Positions 31,397 to 39,402 of a DNA stretch of 43,074 nucleotides are shown one piece after another. This DNA is from Candidatus Stahliibacteriota bacterium (GTDB lineage: Bacteria > Hydrothermota > Tepidihabitantia > B3-TA06). The position numbers and the translations under genes were made by a program. Numbering within the stretch: position 1 is the stretch's first letter; the number at the start of each line of letters is the position of its first letter. The notes under the pieces were generated by a model. The model did no database searches, was not told where the DNA came from, and worked only from the letters and a program-made list of their open reading frames with translations. The stretch is from NCBI GenBank assembly GCA_004375895.1, contig SOJW01000014.1, positions 1-43,074 on the forward strand, read 5' to 3'.

Positions 31397-31509
31397 GAGA
31401 GGATCCTTACCTGCAGCCCCAGCAAAACCTTACGATTAAAACTAAAAATCCGGTGATACAAAAACCATAAACGACAAATTACCACTCTTTCAAAAAGCCA
31501 GATTACCTC

Positions 31510-31537
31510 TTGACAAACTTTTCACCATCAGTATCAT
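31510..31537 (+). promoter_or_regulatory. Promoter of the RHH-domain gene
   Basis: TTGACA (31510-31515), 16-base spacer, TATCAT (31532-31537), then about 18 bases of leader with AAAGGAGAAGCC before the ATG. Confidence 0.75.
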
Positions 31538-31562
31538 ATCCGTCCAAAACAAAGGAGAAGCC

Positions 31563-32171
31563 ATGAGAAGAAAAATGACAAAGGACTTCAGCGGACGTTT
31601 TCTCGTTCGTATTCCGGTGTCACTGCACCGCACACTGGCGGAACAGGCGATTGCGGATCGCATCAGCCTGAATCAGTATGTTCTATTTCTGCTTGCTCGT
31701 GGGGCGAGCCTGCGCGAGTTCGAGCGTTTCCTCAAGAGCATGAAGGATACCACCGTTGAGGAGCTGGACGATCTTATCGAGTCGGATCGTTTGGCTGAGA
31801 CCCCTCGTGCCAAGCTGCGTCTCATGGATCTGGTTATGAAGGATGCCAAGGTGGAGAAGCCTGCGGGCAAGCTGCACCTTGACGGCGACCTGTCTATTGA
31901 CGTTGATGAGCAGCAGCTGCTGCTGGACGTTGACGGGAAGCAGGTAAGGGTAAAGACCAGCTATGTTGCCGTTATCAAGAGCAAAGAAACCAACGAGGAG
32001 ATCCGATTCAGCGCGACATTCCACTCAATATATCAGGCCATGCGTCCACTTTCCAAGGAACTCGCAAAGACACTCGAGAAGGTTCGTCTTTCCGTCTACC
32101 CCAGCCGTGTCTTCCGTGAGCTTCTTGACAGGCTCATCACCAACCTTGATCTCAACGTCAGGATCGGGTAA
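31563..32171 (+). CDS. HicB-like ribbon-helix-helix protein
   Basis: 202 residues. The N-terminus (about 8-45: SGRFLVRIPVSLHRTLAEQA, then ISLNQYVLFLLARG) is a ribbon-helix-helix domain as in the C-terminal part of HicB antitoxins. The rest, about 150 residues, includes a beta-rich block (KLHLDGDLSIDVDEQQLLLD, VDGKQVRVKTSYVAVIKS) and a helical end; it is not recognised. No HicA-like toxin gene adjoins, so a standard toxin-antitoxin pair is not supported. More likely a DNA-binding regulator, possibly binding its own promoter. Confidence 0.7.
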   Translation: MRRKMTKDFSGRFLVRIPVSLHRTLAEQAIADRISLNQYVLFLLARGASLREFERFLKSMKDTTVEELDDLIESDRLAETPRAKLRLMDLVMKDAKVEKPAGKLHLDGDLSIDVDEQQLLLDVDGKQVRVKTSYVAVIKSKETNEEIRFSATFHSIYQAMRPLSKELAKTLEKVRLSVYPSRVFRELLDRLITNLDLNVRIG

Positions 32172-32188
32172 CCAGAGGAGAATTTAAA

Positions 32189-32221
32189 GAGCCGGGGCAT
32201 TATACCCCCGGCTCTTTTTTT
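32189..32221 (+). terminator. Terminator of the RHH gene
   Basis: 9-bp stem GAGCCGGGG / CCCCGGCTC, loop of about 8, followed by seven T. Confidence 0.9.
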
Positions 32222-32285
32222 ATCTCCGCCGAAGGAGCGCCGATTTTAACCTAACGCCCCTAGATTAATGTTAGAACGAGGGGTG

Positions 32286-32591
32286 CTAAGTCTTCGGTTC
32301 CTGTCCGAGCTTTTCCGCCACCGAGCGTATCTTTCCCTCAATGCGATTCACAGCACCTGCCCGGTCGTCTACTGCGATCACGATATACACGCGGTTCGAG
32401 TGCTTGCGCATAGCGTCGCGGCATTTCTTGATCACGCCGAACACCTCGTCCCATTCACCCTCGATCGAGGTGGACATAGGCCCTAGCTTGTAGGACAATC
32501 CTGAAGCGTCTACTATCCTTATCGTCTCGGCCACGTAGCCGGAGAGACCCTCGCCCTTATCGGTCGGGAAGATGGTAAACTGAACAAGCAT
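32286..32591 (-). CDS. MTH1187/UPF0045 family thiamine-binding protein
   Basis: 101 residues, family length. AGGAGAGCG precedes the ATG. Ferredoxin-like fold signature: N-terminal LVQFTIFPTDKGEGLSGYVA, YKLGPMSTSIEGEWDEVFGV, then VIAVDDRAG with C-terminal helix IEGKIRSVAEKLG. Members of this family bind thiamine or related ligands; the pathway role is unclear. Single-gene unit convergent with the RHH gene; the strong T-run terminator sits between them. Confidence 0.88.
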   Translation of the reverse strand: MLVQFTIFPTDKGEGLSGYVAETIRIVDASGLSYKLGPMSTSIEGEWDEVFGVIKKCRDAMRKHSNRVYIVIAVDDRAGAVNRIEGKIRSVAEKLGQEPKT

Positions 32592-32649
32592 CGCTCTCCT
32601 TTCGGCTTAAGGATAGACCCGCAACTAAGGATGTCAAGCCAGTCGACTT

Positions 32650-32732
32650 CTTTAACCGCAGATTTCGCAGATGAACGCAGATTGTTTAAGCCATTTTTCT
32701 TTAACCACAGATTCCGCAGATGAACGCAGATT
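32650..32732. repeat. Two direct repeats of a 34-base intergenic phrase
   Basis: Two copies (about 32650-32683 and 32699-32732) of TTTAACCRCAGATTYCGCAG followed by ATGAACGCAGATT. This type of 'ttaaccacagat...cagatt' phrase is widespread in bacterial intergenic DNA. Confidence 0.8.
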
Positions 32733-32753
32733 ATCTAATGGAGTGCAATGAGC

Positions 32754-32860
32754 GCCGTCAGCTGTGAGCCGTCAGCTGTGAGCTGTGAGCCGTCAGCTGT
32801 GAGCCGTCAGCTGTGAGCCGTCAGCCGTTAGCCGTGAGCTGTCAGCCGTGAGCCGTCAAA
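32754..32860. repeat. Tandem array of GCCGTCAGCTGTGA-like units
   Basis: About 107 bases built from interchanging 7-mers GCYGTCA and GCYGTGA, some ten or more in a row, ending 16 bases before the -35 box of the ABC transporter unit. Each unit pair (CAGCTG) is self-complementary, so the array can form many alternative hairpins. The stretch 32592-32875 holds only this and the direct repeats. Confidence 0.85.
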
Positions 32861-32875
32861 AGGAGCAGAATTTTG

Positions 32876-32904
32876 TTGACAAATCGTCATCAAAACAGTA
32901 GACT
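32876..32904 (+). promoter_or_regulatory. Promoter placed for a (near-)leaderless start of the ABC exporter unit
   Basis: TTGACA (32876-32881), 17-base spacer, TAGACT (32899-32904), eight bases to the ATG at 32913. No ribosome site. Confidence 0.7.
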
Positions 32905-32912
32905 CTACGCGT

Positions 32913-34775
32913 ATGCAGAAAAGCCAGCCGAAAAGGAAGGGGCTGCGCGCCTTTAAGACACTGCTACCCTATCTACAGCCGCATGTGCTCAAGATCATGG
33001 TGGGGTCGGTTGCCCTTATAGTGATTGATTATTTGCAGATCATCCTGCCCAGGCTGATTCGTGCGGCTATAGACCTGATTGTTGCCACGGGTGACGCGGT
33101 GGGGGAGGCCATGCAGGCGCTTTTGCCCAAATCCATCTACCAGGCTGTGGCTCCGACCATAGACACTATCGTTGCGGACAGCGGAATCATAAGGTTGATC
33201 CTTTTCATTGCCGTGGCGGCGCTCATTGCAGGTCTTTTGATTTCTGTGGGGCGTTTCTTCTGGCGGCGCTGGCTTGCCGGAACGGCTATCCGGGTGACAG
33301 CCGATCTGCGCGAGGGGCTCCTACGCCACCTGCAGACACTTTCCTATTCGTTCTATGATACCCGCCAGGTGGGTGACCTGATGGCGCACGCCACCAACGA
33401 CCTGAACGCGGTCATGCGAGCTATGATGCCGGGCTTCGTGATCATCGTTGACATCTTCTTCCTGGGGGTGCTTGCCATCATCTACATGGCCACCCTGCGC
33501 TGGCCGCTTACAGGTTTGCTTACCCTGTATTCAGTGATCCCGTTGATAGTGATGTCATTCTTCATCGGGTGGTTCGGTAGACTCCTGCATGCGCGCTTCA
33601 GGGCGGTACGGGACGCCTTTTCTTCCATGACGGCAAGGGTCACTGAAAACCTCACCGGCATCCGGGTTGTCAAGGCCTACGTGCAGGAGGCCGGCGAAAC
33701 CGAGAACTTCCGCAACACGAGCCGCGACTACGTCAAAAAGAACATCTCCCTCATCAAGATATGGGGTCTTTTCTTCCCGCTCATCATGTTCCTTTCCAAC
33801 CTCTCGCTCGTCCTGATCCTTCTCTTGGGCGGTCGCATGGTTATCCTTACCCAGTTGACTGTGGGTGACTTTGTGGCCTTCCAGGCCTATCTTTGGATGC
33901 TTATCTGGCCGATGATCTCCATAGGGTGGGTAATAAACCTCCTGCAGAGCGGTTCGGCCTCTATGGGACGGATCAACAACCTGCTCGATACAAAGCCGGA
34001 GATTACCGATACCCCTGCCACACTGCCACTCAAGGAGATCCTGGGCCGCGTGCGTTTCAAGAACCTGACCTTCCAGTACCCTGGAGCCGATCACCCTGCG
34101 CTTGCAAACATAAGCTTTGACCTGGCTCCGGGGAAGGTGCTCGGGATAATCGGGACCGTAGGCTCGGGCAAGTCAACCCTTGTCTCGCTGATCCCCAGGC
34201 TGTATGAAGCGCCCAAAGGAACCCTCACCGTGGACGGGCATTCAATAGATCAACTCCCACTGAAGGTCCTGAGGCGTGCGATAGGCATGGTGCCTCAGGA
34301 CACCTTCCTCTTCTCCCAGACGGTTACGGAGAACATTGCTTTCGGCGTGGAACGTGAGGTTGAGCAGAAGGAGGTCGAGGTTGCGGCCAAGATAGCAGGT
34401 ATACACAAAGAGATTCTCGAGTTCCCCAAAGGCTACGATACCGTCCTGGGGGAGAGAGGGGTAACCGTCTCAGGCGGTCAGAAACAGCGCCTTACGATCG
34501 CACGAGCCGTCCTTACAGAACCAAAGGTACTTATACTTGACGACGCACTCTCGGCGGTAGACGCTGATAAGGAGATAGAGATCCTCACCGCGCTCAAAGA
34601 GATAATGAGTTCTCGTGCGGTGATCATCATCTCGGCAAGACCGCGCAGCCTGGCGTTCGCGGACGAGATACTGGTGCTGGACGAGGGCAGGATCGCGGAG
34701 CGAGGAACGCACTCCGAGCTATTAGCCAAAGACGGCCTTTATGCGCTTTTCGCAAGGCTGCAGGGGATAGCGTAA
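32913..34775 (+). CDS. Heterodimeric ABC exporter, subunit with degenerate ATP site
   Basis: 620 residues. Transmembrane domain about 20-345 (six helices), ATPase domain about 370-620. Walker A GTVGSGKST (about 414), Q-loop MVPQDTFLF, signature VSGGQKQRLTIARAVL (about 518). Walker B VLILDDALSAVD has Asp where the catalytic Glu belongs, and the H-loop reads IIISARPRS, with Ala in place of the switch His. So its own ATP site should not hydrolyse, as in TM287-type subunits, while its signature is canonical and completes the partner's active site. Stop and next ATG overlap by one base (TAATG). Substrate unknown. Confidence 0.92.
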   Translation: MQKSQPKRKGLRAFKTLLPYLQPHVLKIMVGSVALIVIDYLQIILPRLIRAAIDLIVATGDAVGEAMQALLPKSIYQAVAPTIDTIVADSGIIRLILFIAVAALIAGLLISVGRFFWRRWLAGTAIRVTADLREGLLRHLQTLSYSFYDTRQVGDLMAHATNDLNAVMRAMMPGFVIIVDIFFLGVLAIIYMATLRWPLTGLLTLYSVIPLIVMSFFIGWFGRLLHARFRAVRDAFSSMTARVTENLTGIRVVKAYVQEAGETENFRNTSRDYVKKNISLIKIWGLFFPLIMFLSNLSLVLILLLGGRMVILTQLTVGDFVAFQAYLWMLIWPMISIGWVINLLQSGSASMGRINNLLDTKPEITDTPATLPLKEILGRVRFKNLTFQYPGADHPALANISFDLAPGKVLGIIGTVGSGKSTLVSLIPRLYEAPKGTLTVDGHSIDQLPLKVLRRAIGMVPQDTFLFSQTVTENIAFGVEREVEQKEVEVAAKIAGIHKEILEFPKGYDTVLGERGVTVSGGQKQRLTIARAVLTEPKVLILDDALSAVDADKEIEILTALKEIMSSRAVIIISARPRSLAFADEILVLDEGRIAERGTHSELLAKDGLYALFARLQGIA

Positions 34776-36811
34776 TGATCACGGTCGAAGAGGAAAAACT
34801 CGGCAAGATATACGATTCAAGGATCATCAAGCGGTTGATGAGTTATCTCGAGCGCGACTGGTGGATGCTTGTTGTGGCCGGCTCGCTGGGTATTGTGCTC
34901 ATGGCAGGACAGATCGCTCTGCCGGTTATAACCCAGCGTGCCATCGACCGCCACATCAGGGCAAGCGCAAGGCTTCTTTATCTTTCGCCCCAGCAGGCCG
35001 AAAAACACGCGAAGTTTGTCTATCCAATAGAAGACAGCCTCTATGCCGTGCCCCAGGAGCGCCTTTCTAAGATCGAACCGCGCAACTTTGCCGATAGCCT
35101 GAACTACTACCTCATGGACCGAAAAAAAGCGGCGCAGAAGGGGATTGAGGGCTACCGGCCAGCCGGGAAGGAGAAATTACTCGTTCCGTACGAAGACCTC
35201 TCGAAATTCGAAAGCAAGGTCCTTACCTTCTTAAGAAGCGATGATTGGCAAGGGGTCATACGGCTGGGGATCTTCTTTATAGTGATAGTGTTTATCCGTC
35301 TTATCGCAAGCTTCGCCCAGATCTTCCTGACCACCGTAGCCGGGCAGCGCTCGATGCACAGGCTGCGAACCGGGATATTTGGGCACCTTCAGAGACTGCC
35401 GGTTCGCTTCTTTGACCGCAACCCGGTGGGCAGACTTGTTACTCGTGCCACAAACGACGTCGAGGCCTTAAGCGAGTTCTTCTCAGAGGTCATAACAAGC
35501 TTTTTCTACGACGCTTTCCTGCTTCTTGGACTTGTGATATATCTACCTATTTATAACTGGCGTCTGGCGCTTGTGATCTTTACCATACTACCTCCAATGC
35601 TTGCCGCCACCATAATCTTCAGGCGCACGATCCGGGACGCGTTCCGCAAGGTCAGGGTTCGCCTTGCACGCATCAACGCCTTCCTCGCAGAGAACCTTTC
35701 CGGAATAAAGGTGGTTCAGATGTTCCATCAGGAGCGCAAGCGCCTGGGGCAGTTCACCGATATCAACGAAAGTCACTTCAGGGCGCGCTTCTCACAGATG
35801 ATGATCTTTGCTGTGTTCAGGCCGCTCGTTGACCTCCTGGCCGTGGTGGTGATAGCCGCAATCATCTGGTTTGGAGCAGGTTGGATACTGGCCGGCCCCG
35901 TAACTATCGGTCTTTTGACCGCGTTCATCTCGTTCGCCGAACGCTTCTTCGAGCCGATACGCGATCTTACCGAGAAGTTCAACCTAATGCAGCAGGCCAT
36001 GGCCTCAGGTGAGCGCGTATTTATGCTCTTAGACGAGAAGCAGGAAACCTACAAGGGAGAAGCAAAAATCTCACGTATCCGTGGAGAGATCGAGTTCAGA
36101 GATGTCTGGTTCGCCTACAACGATGAGGACTGGGTCTTAAAGGATATAAACGTCAAGATCAAGCCCGGGGAAAGGGTGGCGTTCGTGGGTGCCACAGGTG
36201 CGGGCAAGACCTCGGTTATCAACACATTGTGCCGGTTCTACGAGATCCAGAAAGGGAAGATACTGGTAGATGGAGCAGACATAAAGGATATAGACAAGCA
36301 GAAGCTGCGTTCAGGGATCGGGATAGTGATGCAGGATGTGTTCCTCTTTATCGGGGATATAAAAACAAACATAAGGCTGCGCAGCGAGATACCTCAGCAG
36401 AAGGTCAAGGAGGCCGCCAGGGTTGCCAACGCAGCAGGGTTTATCGAGAAGCTACCCAGGGGCTACGATGCAGAGGTCGCGGAGCGCGGGGTGAACCTCT
36501 CCGTTGGCGAGCGTCAGCTCATTGCCTTCGCGCGCGCCATTGCCTTCGATCCTGCTATCCTTGTCTTAGACGAGGCTACATCATCTGTAGATACCAAGAC
36601 CGAGGCTATAATCCAGGATGCGATCCACAAACTGCTTGAGGGCCGCACCGCATTGATCATCGCGCACCGGCTCTCAACGGTAAGGGATGCCGATCGTATT
36701 GTAGTATTAGATCACGGCCGCATCGTGGAGGAAGGCACCCACGACGAGCTCATGGCCCGCAAAGGCACCTACTACAACCTGTACAAGCTCCAGTTCGAGC
36801 ACAGTATCTAA
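34775..36811 (+). CDS. Heterodimeric ABC exporter, catalytic subunit with large TM1-TM2 insertion
   Basis: 678 residues. Transmembrane domain about 25-410, ATPase domain about 425-678: Walker A GATGAGKTS (about 472), signature LSVGERQLIAFARAI (LSVGE, not LSGGQ, about 575), Walker B ILVLDEATSSVD with catalytic Glu, H-loop IAHRLSTV. The pattern is the mirror of the partner subunit: the working ATP site uses this subunit's Walker motifs with the partner's VSGGQ. Between TM1 and TM2 an extra segment of about 105 residues (about 48-155), soluble and charged (SPQQAEKHAKFVYPIEDSLY, DRKKAAQKGIEGYRPAGKEK), would lie outside the membrane, like the extracytoplasmic domains of some paired exporters. Confidence 0.92.
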   Translation: MITVEEEKLGKIYDSRIIKRLMSYLERDWWMLVVAGSLGIVLMAGQIALPVITQRAIDRHIRASARLLYLSPQQAEKHAKFVYPIEDSLYAVPQERLSKIEPRNFADSLNYYLMDRKKAAQKGIEGYRPAGKEKLLVPYEDLSKFESKVLTFLRSDDWQGVIRLGIFFIVIVFIRLIASFAQIFLTTVAGQRSMHRLRTGIFGHLQRLPVRFFDRNPVGRLVTRATNDVEALSEFFSEVITSFFYDAFLLLGLVIYLPIYNWRLALVIFTILPPMLAATIIFRRTIRDAFRKVRVRLARINAFLAENLSGIKVVQMFHQERKRLGQFTDINESHFRARFSQMMIFAVFRPLVDLLAVVVIAAIIWFGAGWILAGPVTIGLLTAFISFAERFFEPIRDLTEKFNLMQQAMASGERVFMLLDEKQETYKGEAKISRIRGEIEFRDVWFAYNDEDWVLKDINVKIKPGERVAFVGATGAGKTSVINTLCRFYEIQKGKILVDGADIKDIDKQKLRSGIGIVMQDVFLFIGDIKTNIRLRSEIPQQKVKEAARVANAAGFIEKLPRGYDAEVAERGVNLSVGERQLIAFARAIAFDPAILVLDEATSSVDTKTEAIIQDAIHKLLEGRTALIIAHRLSTVRDADRIVVLDHGRIVEEGTHDELMARKGTYYNLYKLQFEHSI

Positions 36812-36857
36812 TGCTCCTTTTCGCTAGGCGCAAGCGCCATTACGCGAAAAGATCGCA
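36812..36857 (+). repeat. 3'-UTR structured element, copy 4
   Basis: TGCTCC directly after the ABC stop codon, TTTTCGC, an inner hairpin (GGCG/CGCC), GCGAAAA, GATCGCA. The outer 7-bp stem is perfect and differs in sequence from the other copies; the loop is enlarged. Confidence 0.75.
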
Positions 36858-36869
36858 AATTGAATTCTG

Positions 36870-36900
36870 AGGGCCTGCTTTGCAGGCTCTTCATTATTTG
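36870..36900 (+). terminator. Terminator-like hairpin after the ABC unit
   Basis: Stem GCCTGC / GCAGGC extended by G-T, G-C and A-T pairs, loop TTT, then TTCATTATTTGTT. Confidence 0.5.
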
Positions 36901-36911
36901 TTCTTAGTGGT

Positions 36912-36939
36912 TTGACTTAGTACAAAGGTAAGGTATCAT
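36912..36939 (+). promoter_or_regulatory. Promoter placed for a leaderless start
   Basis: TTGACT (36912-36917), 16-base spacer, TATCAT (36934-36939), six bases (TCCAGG) to the ATG at 36946. Confidence 0.65.
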
Positions 36940-36945
36940 TCCAGG

Positions 36946-39402
36946 ATGAGTAAAAGCTGGCAGGAAACGTTTGCAGCCCTGTTGCCACAGGTCCAGCGAC
37001 CGATCCGGTATACCGATTCCGAGCTCTACGCGGTCAAGGATCGTGAGGACGCAAGGGTAAAAATAGCCCTCGTATTCCCGGATACTTACGAGATCGGGAT
37101 GTCCAACTACGGTCTTCGGGTTCTCTATCACATCATCAACCATATCCCAGGTGCGGCAGCCGAGCGCGCGTTCGTGCCATGGGTGGATATGCTTGAGCTG
37201 ATGAGAGCGTCGGCTATCCCCCTCGCCAGCCTTGCAACCCGCACCCCGCTTTCCGAGTTCGACATGGTAGGCATAACCCTACAAAGTGAGCTGGGTTATA
37301 CGAACGCGCTTGGAATTCTTGAGCTTTCAGGAATACCTCTCCACTCAGAGGATCGCGCTCCGCACGATCCTCTGATAGTCGCAGGCGGGCCTTGCACGGT
37401 CAACCCGTTGCCTGTCTCAGTGTTCTTCGATGCCTTCTGCATAGGGGATGGAGAGGATGCGATAAAGGAGATAACCTCGGTGCTGCTTGAAACCCCGGAT
37501 CGCAAGGAGAGGCTCGCGGGTCTTTCCGAGATCGAAGGAGTGTGGGTGCCCAGTATCCACGGCCGCTCGAAGCGGATAAAAAGACGCACGGTGAGCGAGC
37601 TCCGAATAGAGGATACGCCTTTGGAACAGGTAGTACCCACAGGTGAGATCGAGCATGACAGACTGGTTGTTGAGATAGGCCGCGGATGTCTGCGCGGCTG
37701 CAGGTTCTGTCAGGCCGGTTTCTGCAATCGCCCCGCAAGGCTTCGCTCGATAGAGGATATCCTCTACCTTGCAGAGAAAGGTCTTGCCGCCACCGGCTGG
37801 GAGGAGCTATCCCTTCTCTCGTTCGCCGTATCAGACTACCCCCGGCTTGATGAACTTCTTGCAAAGCTCAACTCAAAGCTGAAACCCACCCGAACGGCTA
37901 TCTCGCTTCCCAGCTTCAGGGGCGAGGCGTTCAACGAACAAATCGGTCAAAGGCTTGCCGAGATAAAGAGACCAGGCCTTACCTTCGCGCCTGAAACCGC
38001 CTCTCCCAGGCTTAAGCGGGTCATAAACAAGAACGTCTCCAATGCCAGCATCATCGAGACGGTCCAGACCGCAGCCAGACTCGGTTGGCGCCGGGTCAAA
38101 CTCTACTTCATGGTCGGTCTGCCCGGCGAGACACCCGAGGACGTGGATATGAACATAGAGTTCATAAGGGAGATTGCACGATCTGTAAAGGGTCTGGTCG
38201 TCAACGTACACACCTCAGCGTTCGTTCCCAAACCCCACACCCCGTTCCAGTGGGCGGGGTTCGATCAACTTCCACTTCTTGCCGAAAAGCTTGGCCGCCT
38301 GCGGGAGGAGACTCGGATGCGCCGCGTAAAGATCAAATGGGCGCGCCCTGAAGCAAGCTTCATAGAGGCGGTGCTTGCACGTGGGGACGAACGACTGGCA
38401 GATGTACTGGAAGGAGTCCTCCAGCGGGGAGGTTACTTCCAGGAATGGAGCGAGCATTTCAAACCCCAAAGATGGCTCCAAGCCTTCGAGGAACAAGGTG
38501 TCGATCCTGAAGGCTACACAAGGAAACGCAAGCTCAAGGAGCGGCTCCCGTGGGAGTTTATAGACACTGGGGTAAGCAAGGGATTCCTTGAGGGAGAATA
38601 CCAGAAGGCCCTGGCCGCCGAGGTTCAAGAGGACTGTATCAGCGGACCATGCTACGCGTGCGGGCTGGGGTGTTCCTCCTTCTACCAGACCTCTGGCACT
38701 CCCAAGGAGCAAGTTGCCTCCCCAGCCAAACCAGCCATCAACATTCGCACCACGGGCACCTCGACACCAGTAGAGCTGCGCTACCGCCTCAAGTTCACAG
38801 TCGGCGAGGCCCTCCGGTACGCAAGCCACCTCAACCTGGTGCGGGTGATCTACCGCCTGCTTCGGCGTTCGGGATTGCCCATTGAGTATACAGAAGGCTT
38901 CTCGCCCCATCCGCGCGTGCGTTTCAGCTTTCCAAAACCCGTAGGGGTAACCAGCAGGGGCGAGTACGTCGACGTCAACCTGATTGCTCCGCCCCAAGGG
39001 AATCTCGACGAACTCCTTGCACCTCATATGCCTGAAGGATTGGCTCTCGCTGGATACCGTCTGCTTCCTCCTGCAACACCTGCTATCACCAAGGCTGCAG
39101 AGGTACTGCACTACGAGGTTTTCCCTTCGCCTGAGATGGGGCCAAACGAACTGGCTAGACGCACGCGGGCAGATGAGAATATACTTAACGCCAACTCCGC
39201 AGATGGACACCTGACTCTCTTACTTGCCAACGCGCAGCGGGCAAAGTTGTGGAATGTGCTCGCCTGTCTTTACAACATAACACCTAACCAGGCGCGTGCC
39301 CTCTCTGTCGAACGCATCGACGCCTACATACGCAGAGGCACGCGTCTTTTTACACCACTTGAGGAGAGTTATCAATGGAGAAAAGGATACTTATCAACGT
39401 AG
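36946..39402 (+). CDS. B12-binding radical SAM protein fused to DUF2344 (TIGR03960/TIGR03936 type)
   Basis: 818 residues. N-terminal B12-binding-like region (VKIALVFPDTYEIGMSNYGL) about 20-200. The radical SAM barrel has RGCLRGCRFCQAGFCNRPAR, the [4Fe-4S] cysteines at about 248, 252 and 255 with CxxxCxxC spacing, and YFMVGLPGETPEDV. A cysteine-rich link DCISGPCYACGLGC follows. The DUF2344 domain runs from about 610 to the end (LRYRLKFTVGEALRYASHLN, EYTEGFSPHPRVRFSFPKP). The family sits widely beside RNase E/G, as here, and is suspected of acting on RNA or ribosome components; the reaction is unknown. The next gene's start overlaps its end by 28 bases. Confidence 0.93.
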   Translation: MSKSWQETFAALLPQVQRPIRYTDSELYAVKDREDARVKIALVFPDTYEIGMSNYGLRVLYHIINHIPGAAAERAFVPWVDMLELMRASAIPLASLATRTPLSEFDMVGITLQSELGYTNALGILELSGIPLHSEDRAPHDPLIVAGGPCTVNPLPVSVFFDAFCIGDGEDAIKEITSVLLETPDRKERLAGLSEIEGVWVPSIHGRSKRIKRRTVSELRIEDTPLEQVVPTGEIEHDRLVVEIGRGCLRGCRFCQAGFCNRPARLRSIEDILYLAEKGLAATGWEELSLLSFAVSDYPRLDELLAKLNSKLKPTRTAISLPSFRGEAFNEQIGQRLAEIKRPGLTFAPETASPRLKRVINKNVSNASIIETVQTAARLGWRRVKLYFMVGLPGETPEDVDMNIEFIREIARSVKGLVVNVHTSAFVPKPHTPFQWAGFDQLPLLAEKLGRLREETRMRRVKIKWARPEASFIEAVLARGDERLADVLEGVLQRGGYFQEWSEHFKPQRWLQAFEEQGVDPEGYTRKRKLKERLPWEFIDTGVSKGFLEGEYQKALAAEVQEDCISGPCYACGLGCSSFYQTSGTPKEQVASPAKPAINIRTTGTSTPVELRYRLKFTVGEALRYASHLNLVRVIYRLLRRSGLPIEYTEGFSPHPRVRFSFPKPVGVTSRGEYVDVNLIAPPQGNLDELLAPHMPEGLALAGYRLLPPATPAITKAAEVLHYEVFPSPEMGPNELARRTRADENILNANSADGHLTLLLANAQRAKLWNVLACLYNITPNQARALSVERIDAYIRRGTRLFTPLEESYQWRKGYLST

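Noticed and set aside
31563-32171. Toxin-antitoxin system around the HicB-like protein
   Set aside because: No HicA-sized toxin gene lies on either side; the protein is preceded by its own promoter and ended by a strong terminator.
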